This document shows, piece by piece, positions 16,552-24,462 of a stretch of DNA of 64,000 nucleotides (position 1 is its first letter; the number at the start of each line of letters is the position of its first letter). Position numbers and translations under genes: made by a program. This DNA is from Methylomonas sp. AM2-LC. Lineage in GTDB: Bacteria > Pseudomonadota > Gammaproteobacteria > Methylococcales > Methylomonadaceae. The notes under the pieces are model-generated. The model ran no database searches and was not told where the DNA came from. It was given only the letters and a program-made list of their open reading frames with translations. The DNA lies in the NCBI RefSeq assembly GCF_039904985.1, contig NZ_CP157006.1, positions 186,001 to 250,000 on the forward strand. The letters are read 5' to 3'.

Positions 16552-16836
16552 TTAAGTAGGTACCACGTTAACTGCATATTTTAAACCCTTTCCAGGTTTA
16601 AAGGCAGGTACGTTCCCTGCAGGAATGGTAATTTCAGCTCCGGTTTGCGGGTTACGGCCTTTACGCGCTTCACGCGTTTTAACTTCGAAAGTGCCGAAAC
16701 CAACCAGAACAACTGACTCGTCGTTTTTCAAAGCGTTTTGAATAGCGGTGCTAATGGCATCCAAAGCACGTAAAGCTTCGGCTTTGTTGAGATTAGCATG
16801 ACTGGCGATGGCTGCTGTTAATTCTGATTTATTCAC
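16552..16836 (-). CDS. HU-family DNA-binding protein
   Basis: A histone-like dimer that bends and compacts DNA. The 94 residues match HU closely: MNKSELTAAIASHA at the start, VVLVGFGTFEVKTREARKGR for the beta arm base, the GRNPQTG arm and FKPGKGLKYAV at the C-terminus. The GTG at 16836 is preferred because ggag sits 6 nt upstream and the product then begins MNKSEL, as HU normally does. It may help shape the iteron-rich origins on either side. Intact, unlike the ihfB copy at 47.8-48.3 kb. Confidence 0.9.
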   Translation of the reverse strand: MNKSELTAAIASHANLNKAEALRALDAISTAIQNALKNDESVVLVGFGTFEVKTREARKGRNPQTGAEITIPAGNVPAFKPGKGLKYAVNVVPT

Positions 16837-16848
16837 TTTTATCTCCAA

Positions 16849-17280
16849 AATAAGGGGAATTTAAATCGCTGTTGGAAAAGATCAACAGTTTGGCGAAATC
16901 CTATTATTTTAGCAAAGTAGTGCAACTTATCAAACATGTACACAATAGATGTTTAGCTAGAAAGCAATGGGATAGCAAAAATAGTGAACAAACAGCACCT
17001 GACATTCTTGTTTGGGTCATTGTTATGGAGCAGAATTCATCTCTATCTAAATGGATGATATTTTTGTGTTTTTTTTATAGAAAGAGTTGATATGTTTGGA
17101 AATTTTTCACTGGAAGCAATTAAGTCAATTAAAAAATAGAAAAGAGCAATAAGAAAGAAGATTGCAATTACAACACCAAGACTAACTAGAAGCATTTGAT
17201 ATTCTCACAAGGAAAGGAGCTTACTCTTATGCAGATAGCCTGCTTTGAGCTGGTTACTGCTGCTGACCAAATTAAATCAC
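16849..17280. other. Intergenic region without supported gene
   Basis: Holds the HU promoter side and AT-rich sequence. A 72-codon frame at 16872-17090 is not gene-like. Nothing else recognised. Confidence 0.4.
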
Positions 17281-17369
17281 AGGTTCGGAAAAATACACAG
17301 TGCTTTTTGGCTATTGCCTGGCCACTTTCATACTCCACCTAAAGAAAGAGGTTTTTCGTGGTGACTTGA
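17281..17369 (+). repeat. Dispersed ~88-bp repeat, copy 2 (pair with 4503)
   Basis: Near-copy of 4503-4590. It is followed directly by the second iteron array. Confidence 0.6.
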
Positions 17370-17477
17370 TTAATTCTGAGATCTGAAAACAAGATAGATA
17401 AGGATATAAAGAAAGGATATTAAGGAAGGGGATTTTTTTAGCGATTATCGAATTTAAAATCAAAAGGTTGAAAAAAA

Positions 17478-18230
17478 AGATGCACACAATTTCTACCTAT
17501 TATTGCACCCAGTTTCTACTCATGCGATTAAGTTGCATGTAGTTTCTACCTAAAATTTAGGTATCTGCACTCACTTTCTACCCATTTCGGTACCACCAAC
17601 ACCCAATTTCTACCCCATCAAGGGTTAAGATGCACTCAAAAACTACCTACTAGATAGAGATTTTTAGACTTTTTAAGGGCAATAAAATAAGTTGCATCCA
17701 TAAACTACCTAAGATACACCCAGAAACACCACATGTTGCACCTGACTTCTACCTAAGGATGCCTTCTTTAAGCATTAAAAAATAGGAAAATTATCATGAT
17801 TTTTTCTTAAGTTGCACCTGGTTTCTGCCTATTTGTCGCTGGCATTTTTGATTTTTACATTTCTAGAGCGGTTATGTTGCATCTGCTTTCTATCTACGAT
17901 ATTAGTTAGCTAACATCCTTTTCAACATGGCTTGAAATCGTAAAAAAATGAGTGAAAATCATCAATTGGCTCCAGTTGTGTTGAAAAATAACATCAAAAA
18001 CTTATCTCACTCGGAAGTTGCACTCAAAAACTATCCATAGTTGCACTTAGTTTCTACCTGGTTAACAAAATAAAATAGCAGTATTTCAATAAGTTAAGTA
18101 CTAAGCTATAATCGGTATGATAAGTTAAATTTAGAAAAATGTATTTTAAATCAAGTTAAAATTCATTGTGTTGTTTGACGTTTTCTATTTTTAATGTTAA
18201 AAATAGATTTGCACTCAAAACGTTTCTGTT
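17478..18230 (+). repeat. Second iteron array (origin 2 candidate)
   Basis: About 13 direct, degenerate copies of a 20-22 bp repeat near TTGCACYYAGTTTCTACCTA, at about 17478, 17504, 17532, 17565, 17597, 17629, 17692, 17734, 17812, 17876, 18016, 18039 and 18209. Some have the core changed to CAAAAACTACC. The size is typical of plasmid iterons and the sequence is unrelated to the 7.2-9.7 kb array. No known Rep gene adjoins it; the next gene is an XRE regulator. Confidence 0.75.
18175..18203 (+). promoter_or_regulatory. Promoter-like site before the XRE gene (P6)
   Basis: TTGACG with a 17-bp spacer starting TTTTCTAT and a weak TAAAAA. It resembles P5 at the -35 but lacks the full TTTCAAG spacer motif. 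Confidence 0.3.
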
Positions 18231-18358
18231 TAGGATTTTTAAATTTTTAGCTGAAAATCAGTGCTCGATTTGCAAAAAAACATATGAATGAAATCATTCA
18301 TAAATAATCAATTTCGACAGGACCATGAAAATAAGTTTCCTAGTAATTAATCTTTCAT

Positions 18359-18964
18359 TTGAACAAAACAGTAGTATTTTCGAAAAATGATAAAGAAATG
18401 ATAAAGCGAAAAAATGTACTGCCTCCTAGACCAGCTAAAGAAATGAAAGAGGCTCTATTAATTGAACTTGGGGAACGCGCTAAAAATCGCAGAATCGATC
18501 TCGGTATTTATTACAAAGATCTTGCAGAGATTATTGGAGTCAATCCGGCAACAGTAAAGAACTGGGAGGGGCGGGGTATTCCACAAGGAATTCAAAGATC
18601 GAAAGTAATTGCGTGGGAAAAGGCATTACAAGTACCACCTGGTTGGGTTCTTAATAAGAAAATTGCTACGCCGAAGGCTCCAGAACAAAAAACATTTGTT
18701 TTCGAATTAAAAATGACAAAATCATCTATCGAACTAGAAAGATTTGTTATGCCTAAAAGTGTTCAAAATTTTATCAAAGACAGCAAAAAATTTAGGATAG
18801 ATGGATATGAAACTGAAGTGTTTTTTTCAGTCAAGTCTGTAAGAATATTTCATCTGATACCTATACTTAAAAGTATGGGTTGTGTGCTTGGTGATATCGT
18901 AACGATTACGCTGCAGATAGAAAACGAAAGAATGCAAGTAAAAAAGTTAATAAACGCCATTTGA
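18359..18964 (+). CDS. XRE-family HTH regulator (up to 201 aa)
   Basis: Residues about 33-80 form a Cro/CI-type helix-turn-helix: LIELGERAKNRRIDLGIYYKDLAEIIGVNPATVKNWE, split here between scanning and recognition helices near YYKDLAEII and NPATVKNWE. The C-terminal 100 residues are a separate unrecognised domain. The longest frame starts with TTG at 18359; an ATG at 18398 would give 188 residues, and neither has a strong ribosome binding site. It lies downstream of the second iteron array and may control that origin or itself. Confidence 0.6.
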   Translation: MNKTVVFSKNDKEMIKRKNVLPPRPAKEMKEALLIELGERAKNRRIDLGIYYKDLAEIIGVNPATVKNWEGRGIPQGIQRSKVIAWEKALQVPPGWVLNKKIATPKAPEQKTFVFELKMTKSSIELERFVMPKSVQNFIKDSKKFRIDGYETEVFFSVKSVRIFHLIPILKSMGCVLGDIVTITLQIENERMQVKKLINAI

Positions 18965-19081
18965 CCAAGTCTAGATATCGCATAGATTTCTGGCCAAACA
19001 GCGATTAATGAAAATTTCAATAGTTGTTAAATTATAGCCACCTTCTCGGAGAGTAACAACAGCTGGTTTTCGCAGTTTTTC

Positions 19082-19336
19082 CGCTGTTTGGACAGGAAAC
19101 TACGCGATAGCGAGTGTCGTCCAAATAGTCCCTGGAAGCGCACAGGTGCCGGGCGGGTTTTCATGGAAAACCTGCAAGGCCTCCCGATAGCGCGTAGAGT
19201 CATAAGAGAGCAAGAAGTCCTACCTTCGAGCGACGTGGACGGCCAGGGCGTCGAAGACATTAAGCCGTGCCGGTGTAGACCGATTTTAGGCCAAGGACGG
19301 ACTAAAATCTTTACGGTTGAATCCGGCACTCGCTTT
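19082..19336 (+). mobile_element. 255-bp dispersed element, copy 2
   Basis: Identical to the copies at 5500, 24760, 41605 and 47891. It lies between the XRE gene and the toxin-domain gene. Left flank tttttc, right flank tcttcg; no target duplication is apparent. Confidence 0.85.
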
Positions 19337-19338
19337 TC

Positions 19339-19368
19339 TTCGAATATGCGGTGCACAGCATATTCGAA
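19339..19368 (+). promoter_or_regulatory. Perfect hairpin or operator before the toxin gene
   Basis: Arms TTCGAATATGC and its exact complement are separated by 8 bp. The right arm ends at 19368, inside the aagga that would serve as ribosome binding site for the ATG at 19372. It could be an operator or an RNA hairpin that hides the translation start. Confidence 0.5.
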
Positions 19369-19371
19369 GGA

Positions 19372-19743
19372 ATGAGCAATAATAACCTACTACCGCTACC
19401 GTTGGGAGTTCAAGAAATGCCAGCACGACCACAATTAGTAAACGTCGCTAAGCCCATTGCCATGAGATTTTGGCACAATCAATGTCGCCCCTGTGCAACT
19501 AAGTTGCGCGAGGCCTTTATCCGCTCTGGACTGCATGGGTACGTAATTCGATTGGCGACACTAGGCGGTAGAGGCTTCATAGTAATGAGCGACCCGAACT
19601 TCCGACTCCCATTCCCCGTTCCACTCGGCCATGATTCCATTGCCAATACCGGGCAGCATTTTGGGGTAGTTGTTGAAGACTTTGTTTTTGACAACATATT
19701 TCGTGAAGGGAACCCCTCTTTCAGGTTGGCAAGCGCAATTTGA
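19372..19743 (+). CDS. Papain-fold toxin domain protein (123 aa)
   Basis: Resembles the papain-fold toxin domains found at the C-termini of polymorphic toxins. The nucleophile region is FWHNQCRPCATKLREAF near residues 31-47, the histidine is in ANTGQHFGVVVEDFVFDN near 95-110, and an Asp follows in FDN. As a free-standing ORF it lacks the delivery domains of its relatives. It may be a toxin tip left by recombination, or an intracellular toxin. The ATG at 19372 has aagga 3 nt upstream. No immunity gene is recognisable downstream. The neighbouring 255-bp element probably cut away its original upstream sequence. Confidence 0.55.
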   Translation: MSNNNLLPLPLGVQEMPARPQLVNVAKPIAMRFWHNQCRPCATKLREAFIRSGLHGYVIRLATLGGRGFIVMSDPNFRLPFPVPLGHDSIANTGQHFGVVVEDFVFDNIFREGNPSFRLASAI

Positions 19744-20388
19744 TTGCGACGTTCACCGCTTCATGCAGTTGCAAATCGAGCCGTTTTAACCGAGAATTTC
19801 CGGCACCTTATCTAGCGCCAAACTCAATCAGAAAGTGGGATAACGGCGTTTTGGGTGACCGTAAGGATTGCACCGTAAATGGGTAATAGTAAGCAAGATC
19901 AGGTGATTTTGGATTATTTGACGTAAAAATCACCATATTTTGTCAATAATTGGGGTTATTGAACCAAAAGAACGGTTTCTTTCACCACACCCCTGTAGCC
20001 CTTGGTATTAGTGGCTTACAGCCGAAATATCGATTTCAAATTTACAAATAAGTTTTCGAGTAACCTATTGAATATTGACAATATATTTCGTGAAGCAGGA
20101 TTCATGCTTGCCAATGAAGGGGTCCTGGGTGAGGAGACTTGGCAGGTCTTCTCACCCAGGACCCCCTTCTACTCATCTTTATATAGCATATATTTTGTCA
20201 TTAAATTGGCCAATCGACAACCCCAGGAAACAGCTAATTGCTTTTCCACAATAGGAATGCCACTACTCGTAAATAGATGTTTAAAAATATCAGATCAAAA
20301 GAGTGGTGTTTTTCGCCACCTTTCACAGGGATGTATTTTTGAATTTTGTGCGTTAATAGGTGCAAGACAATTCTATATAAAATATTAA
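19744..20388. other. Intergenic or decayed region after the toxin gene
   Basis: A 128-codon frame crosses 20002-20388, but it runs through a long hairpin and I do not accept it. A short stretch at 20078-20097 repeats the toxin's 3' sequence (gacaatatatttcgtgaag versus gacaacatatttcgtgaag at 19690), hinting at a decayed second toxin copy. Confidence 0.35.
20116..20169. repeat. Long near-perfect hairpin
   Basis: Arms of about 23-24 bp with one mismatch and one bulge; the outer part is ggggtcctgggtgag and its complement, loop ttggcag. No T-run follows, so it is not a typical terminator. The outer ggggtcctg resembles the ends of the MITE at 61869. Confidence 0.65.
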
Positions 20389-20616
20389 ATGAATTCTTCT
20401 ACTGTTACAAATCCATTATTCAATTGGAAATGCCTTAAATGCAACAAAAGTCACGAATCTATTCCTGGATCAAATCATTGCAACACATGCGGTGGCTTAG
20501 TAATGAGCGAAGCCGGTAAATCATTCACTGTTTTTCCGGGAATCTACTCAGCAGCGAGCGATGGCCAAATGGACTCTGGAAGAGCGCAGGTGCCTAGCGT
20601 AAGTAGGATCGGCTAG
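20389..20616 (+). CDS. Small zinc-ribbon protein, 3' end altered by a repeat
   Basis: The N-terminal 40 residues form a two-knuckle zinc ribbon: WKCLKCNKSHESIPG and NHCNTCGG give CxxC and CxxC. After about residue 54 the frame enters a decayed 255-bp element copy (about 20553), so the C-terminus is probably not original. Role unknown; such proteins often bind nucleic acids. Confidence 0.45.
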   Translation: MNSSTVTNPLFNWKCLKCNKSHESIPGSNHCNTCGGLVMSEAGKSFTVFPGIYSAASDGQMDSGRAQVPSVSRIG

Positions 20617-20750
20617 TCACTAGAGCGAGAAGTCAAACCTTCGCGCGACGTGGACGGTCAGGGTGTCGAAGAGATTTAACGTGCCAGTGTAGAGCGATTT
20701 TGAACATAGACTGCCAAAAATATTTAAAGCCTAAATCAGGCACACGCTGA
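20553..20750 (+). repeat. Decayed 255-bp element relic
   Basis: Recognisable blocks in order: agcgagcgatggccaaat, gagcgcaggtgcc, gagcgagaagtc, gcgacgtggacgg, gtgtagagcgatttt and ggcacacgct. It has lost about 55 bp relative to intact copies. Confidence 0.6.
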
Positions 20751-20851
20751 TAACTAGTTGATTTTCGAAAGTGAGTGCATGCATCGAAATATTTAGAAAA
20801 TGTATTTTTAAATCCGAAGAGAATATTTGTGCAATAGTTGAGAGAGATTAA

Positions 20852-22831
20852 ATGAACCATCAGGCCAACAACTCACAAATTGAAGAGCAAAAGCTTGGAA
20901 GGTTAAAAGGATTGGGAGTCACTGATATCTACCTTGCTCCTTTGTTACTTCCAAAGTCCTACTTGGATTTAAGGGTAAGTGAGATTACTTATCATTTAAG
21001 AGAGGTTGTTGTTGATCAAAGGATTGTGTTTGTTGGTGTTCTCAAGAGTTTTTTTCATAAACGTGACTGTATTCCAAATCGAGTTACCTTAATTATAACG
21101 GATGCAAGAGCCACTGAGTTGACTTCAACTTTTTTTATTCCGCAGAATGACACTGTCGATTTTAGTAAAGAACTTGGTAAAAAAACTAATCAGTTTGTCT
21201 GTTTGACTGGCACCGTAGGACTATACCAAGAAAAATTACAACTGCATTCACCTGAGTTTATTGATATTAATCTAGTAGGAAAAGTTATTCCAAACTACCC
21301 AGGCAAAGCAAAGTATATTTCTTCGAATACCGTACGTGAGCAGATGAAATATTTAGTGCCTAACAATATTGTGCTTGCAGCGGCTTGGATCAAAGAACGA
21401 TTGGATTTGGGTAGCAAGGAAGAATCTGATTTACTGTCTGTTTCCCCCTTTTTGGCTAAGAATCCAACTATAGAATATTTGATTTCTCAAGCTCATAACC
21501 CTACTTCCCCTAAATCTGGAGTACATTGTTGCAAAATACTCAGATTAATTGCAACTTACGACGTATTAAAACGTGCCCGCGAAGAAGCATCCCGCCCCTT
21601 AGATGATCAATCAATCATTGATATTAATCCTAGAAATATTGATCAGTTACTTTCAGAAACAGCTCCCGCATTGATACCCACGGACGAACAAAGAGTCGTC
21701 ATTAATGAAATATGTGACGACCTGAGAAGCAAAAAACCTATGCTTCGCTTATTAAGCGCCGATGTTGGTTTTGGAAAAACATACGTTGCGGCTACAGCAG
21801 GTGCAGGTGTCATACGTTCAGGTGGAACAACCCTTTGGCTATGTCCAAACCAACCTCTTGCGGTACAAACGCAACAAAAAATCATGGAATGGTGGCCAGA
21901 TATTAACCCTGGTCTAGTAATGGGAGACGCAAAAGGGATTACTGATTCTAGATTCTTAATTGGAACAACAGCTTTGTTGCATCGTATTAAGGCCGATATG
22001 AACGTAAATTTACTAATAATTGACGAGTCACAAAAATTTGGCAAAGATCAAATGGATTACTTTATAACGCCGGGAACCAACGTACTTTACTCTACAGCAA
22101 CCTGCATACCAAGAACGGCCGCCTTACTTGAATACGGTGGCCTATCCGTATCGCGGATTACCAAAGCACATGTTCAAAAAACAATTAAGACAAGAATGGT
22201 CTTCCTTGAAAATAGAGAGAAACTATTTGATTCACTCCGCCGAAATATTATAGCCGGTCACCAAGCACTGATTATTTATCCTTTAGCTGAATCTAATGAG
22301 GATGCGGAAGTGGATCGTAAGTCAGCTGAAGGCGCTTATAAGCTTTGGGAAATAAACTTTCCAGGTAGAGTGCGTTATATGCATGGAAAATTGAGTAATC
22401 AAGAGAAAATTAACGCAATTGCCGCAATGCGAAACAACGAGGCCGATATCCTTATCGCCACTACGGCGGTAGAGACAGGGATCGACTTACCTCGGTTACG
22501 CCATGTAATGGTGGTACAAGCTGAAAGGCTAGGAGTAAACCAATTGCATCAGTTGCGCGGAAGAGCTAGTCGGACAGGAGGCATAGGCAGGTTCGATCTT
22601 TATTTTCCAAAACGAATAAGCGACACATCAAGAGCAAGAATGGAAATTTTGATCAATTTCTCAGACGGATTTGACGTAGCAAACGAAAACATGAAAATTC
22701 AAGGTTTTGGCGACCTTGGTACAAATGGTACTGCACAGTCTGGTAAATCACTCAGTTTTTTACCTGGCCATAATATTGATCAGCAATCGGTTGAGTGGGT
22801 GTGCGAGCATTGGTTTAAAAACGATTCTTAG
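20852..22831 (+). CDS. RecG-like superfamily 2 DNA helicase
   Basis: Likely remodels branched DNA such as stalled forks. The 659 residues (RecG is about 690) begin with a LGRLKGLGVTD-type wedge/OB region (about 1-140). The helicase core has Walker A SADVGFGKTYVAATA near 305 (RecG GDVGSGKT), Walker B LLIIDESQKFGK near 390 (RecG DEQHRFG), STATCIPRTAAL for motif III, ATTAVETGIDLPRL for motif V and QLRGRASRTGG for motif VI. The DEQH box reads DESQ, a change in a key position. It starts at the ATG with gagagagatt upstream and is followed 18 bp later by a phage-type gene, so it may lead an operon reaching 24072. Confidence 0.8.
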   Translation: MNHQANNSQIEEQKLGRLKGLGVTDIYLAPLLLPKSYLDLRVSEITYHLREVVVDQRIVFVGVLKSFFHKRDCIPNRVTLIITDARATELTSTFFIPQNDTVDFSKELGKKTNQFVCLTGTVGLYQEKLQLHSPEFIDINLVGKVIPNYPGKAKYISSNTVREQMKYLVPNNIVLAAAWIKERLDLGSKEESDLLSVSPFLAKNPTIEYLISQAHNPTSPKSGVHCCKILRLIATYDVLKRAREEASRPLDDQSIIDINPRNIDQLLSETAPALIPTDEQRVVINEICDDLRSKKPMLRLLSADVGFGKTYVAATAGAGVIRSGGTTLWLCPNQPLAVQTQQKIMEWWPDINPGLVMGDAKGITDSRFLIGTTALLHRIKADMNVNLLIIDESQKFGKDQMDYFITPGTNVLYSTATCIPRTAALLEYGGLSVSRITKAHVQKTIKTRMVFLENREKLFDSLRRNIIAGHQALIIYPLAESNEDAEVDRKSAEGAYKLWEINFPGRVRYMHGKLSNQEKINAIAAMRNNEADILIATTAVETGIDLPRLRHVMVVQAERLGVNQLHQLRGRASRTGGIGRFDLYFPKRISDTSRARMEILINFSDGFDVANENMKIQGFGDLGTNGTAQSGKSLSFLPGHNIDQQSVEWVCEHWFKNDS

Positions 22832-22849
22832 TGTGAAATAGGAGTTTGT

Positions 22850-23158
22850 ATGAGTGAAGAAATCGATAAAGATAAATTATTAACCGTAAACACTGGGACT
22901 AAGCTAACTATTGAATCGGTGTTCGATTTATTGATAAAAGAAAGGCAGCGACAAGACGCTAAATGGGGGATGTTAGCCGATAAAGATCAATCCTTAGCTG
23001 GTTTCTTGATCGTAATGCGATCTAAACTTGATGATGCGGGGTTTGCATGGATGAATAATTCACAGGGAGACGAATCTACGCTTGCGGAATTACTTAAAGC
23101 AGTGGCTACTGGTGTCGCCGCTCTGCAGCAATACGGCGTGATCGGTAATCATAAGTAG
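22850..23158 (+). CDS. Phage-type small protein, MazG-like (102 aa)
   Basis: The central pattern LIKERQRQDAKWG then LDDAGFAWMNN and LLKAVATGVAALQQYGV resembles a common phage and plasmid family (ERQxQDxKWG...VAxxxVAxLExHG) of all-alpha proteins sometimes linked to MazG-like nucleotide pyrophosphatases. The catalytic acidic pairs of true MazG are not clear, so function is uncertain. It is 18 bp after the RecG-like gene with taggagttt before the ATG. Confidence 0.5.
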   Translation: MSEEIDKDKLLTVNTGTKLTIESVFDLLIKERQRQDAKWGMLADKDQSLAGFLIVMRSKLDDAGFAWMNNSQGDESTLAELLKAVATGVAALQQYGVIGNHK

Positions 23159-23201
23159 TTAAACATTCGCTATTTTTGTTTTTAATTCGCAATGAGAATA
23201 A

Positions 23202-23441
23202 ATGAAGTCTCTATTTTCAACGTCACTGATTGCTAGATATTTCCAAACAGCACTCGGATTTTTAATTCTCAATGCGATAGCGCATAACGATATGGCAAGA
23301 CAACCTTTTTATCACATTATAGATAAACCGGTATTTTGGATTGGATATTTAATATTTTGTGTTGCCATGGTGCTGATAATACATGGATCGTATTCCGCGC
23401 AAAAAAACTATGTGGAACAAATGAATGCGGGCCAGTATTGA
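23202..23441 (+). CDS. Small membrane protein (79 aa)
   Basis: Two hydrophobic segments are seen, about residues 15-28 (YFQTALGFLILNAIA) and 45-64 (FWIGYLIFCVAMVLIIHGS), with a polar C-terminus. Its stop shares one base with the next ATG (TGATG), so the two are coupled. Not recognised. Confidence 0.5.
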   Translation: MKSLFSTSLIARYFQTALGFLILNAIAHNDMARQPFYHIIDKPVFWIGYLIFCVAMVLIIHGSYSAQKNYVEQMNAGQY

Positions 23442-23539
23442 TGGGGGTGGTTTTAGCGGTTTTTTCCGTTATTACAATGGATTTTTGGATACGAAAATCA
23501 CTGTATTGGGATTCTCTAAACGACGACACCGGAAAATAG
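23441..23539 (+). CDS. Tiny membrane protein (32 aa) coupled to the previous gene
   Basis: The ATG at 23441 overlaps the upstream stop by one base. The product begins MGVVLAVFSVITMDFWIRK, a single membrane helix, and ends acidic (SLNDDTGK). The overlap supports it as a real small gene; homology is unknown. Confidence 0.4.
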   Translation: MGVVLAVFSVITMDFWIRKSLYWDSLNDDTGK

Positions 23540-23580
23540 AAATCGATAGTTGCATAGTCTAATTTTAACAAGGAGTACCC

Positions 23581-24072
23581 GTGACAAAAGTTTGCAGAAA
23601 TAAACAAACAGAGGCCGAAATCAATGCAATTACCGCACTAAATAACGCAAGAAATGGCTATATTCAATGGCGTCAGGGAGTCCGGGTTTTAGAGGTGCTG
23701 ATTAAAACCAATTTAATGTCACTCATTCCTAGCGGCACAAAAGTTAAAAAAGGCGAAAACAGATGTTTACCAGAGTATCTTCGATTAATCAAAATCGAAG
23801 AACCCATGGCAACCGATGATTATGAAGAATTCTTAGTAGGAAATATTAATCGAGTCGTTGTAGACATCGAAAACCCACGAAAAACTAAATGGTATGCTAA
23901 TGCAAATCCAATAGACCACTCAGGAAAAAGAATACTCATTACTGTACAAATTAGCGGGACTCTCGATCCTACAAATCAAGATACTAATCCTGAAGGATGT
24001 ATGAGTAAATTGTTTATCGCAGCCGAAAATAAATTAATCGATGACATGTCACAAGCAGTCAGGACCTCATAA
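23581..24072 (+). CDS. Hypothetical protein (163 aa)
   Basis: A GTG start at 23581 has a strong aaggag seven bases upstream. The product is a soluble basic-to-acidic protein with a helical N-terminus (TEAEINAITALNNARNGYI), then a segment with KPRKTKWYANANP-like polarity and a predicted beta region (RILITVQISGTLDP). Not recognised. It probably ends the operon begun by the RecG-like gene. Confidence 0.5.
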   Translation: MTKVCRNKQTEAEINAITALNNARNGYIQWRQGVRVLEVLIKTNLMSLIPSGTKVKKGENRCLPEYLRLIKIEEPMATDDYEEFLVGNINRVVVDIENPRKTKWYANANPIDHSGKRILITVQISGTLDPTNQDTNPEGCMSKLFIAAENKLIDDMSQAVRTS

Positions 24073-24462
24073 ATATTCCTTGTGAGTATAAATAATGGAA
24101 AGGAACGATTCTTTCTCAGAACGAAGAAACTATCAGTATTTATTCTGGTGTTATTGGGGCAATAACAATAGAAATGATGGTCAGGGCATCGAAGGTGGCA
24201 CTGGTAGCTTTTTCATAAAGACCTGCCTGGTACCCATGTGCGTCTATTGACTATTTGGCAGCCACTATCCGCGAATCCCCGTTCTGTGCTTGCATTTACA
24301 AATAACATTCATTAATATTTACTTCAGGTATAGTCAGTACCTGCCGCCGACACGGTAAATCATCTTCGGGTGTATGACTGTTCAAACTTTATTCTGGGTA
24401 AGCCTTTTGTTAGCGGCTCCCGGTAGTCGGCACCGAGAAACCGCAAAAAAAGGAAACCTATC
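24073..24462. other. Intergenic region with a decayed element relic
   Basis: From about 24170 to 24300 there is a reverse-strand relic of the 255-bp element (gtgcgtctattgactatttgg... matches the complement of its left third). The rest (24300-24460) is the leader of the next gene, with gtagtcggcaccgagaaacc near the start; no riboswitch family is recognised. Confidence 0.4.

Noticed and set aside
20002..20388. 128-codon frame as a gene
   Set aside because: It crosses a long hairpin and has no coherent domain.
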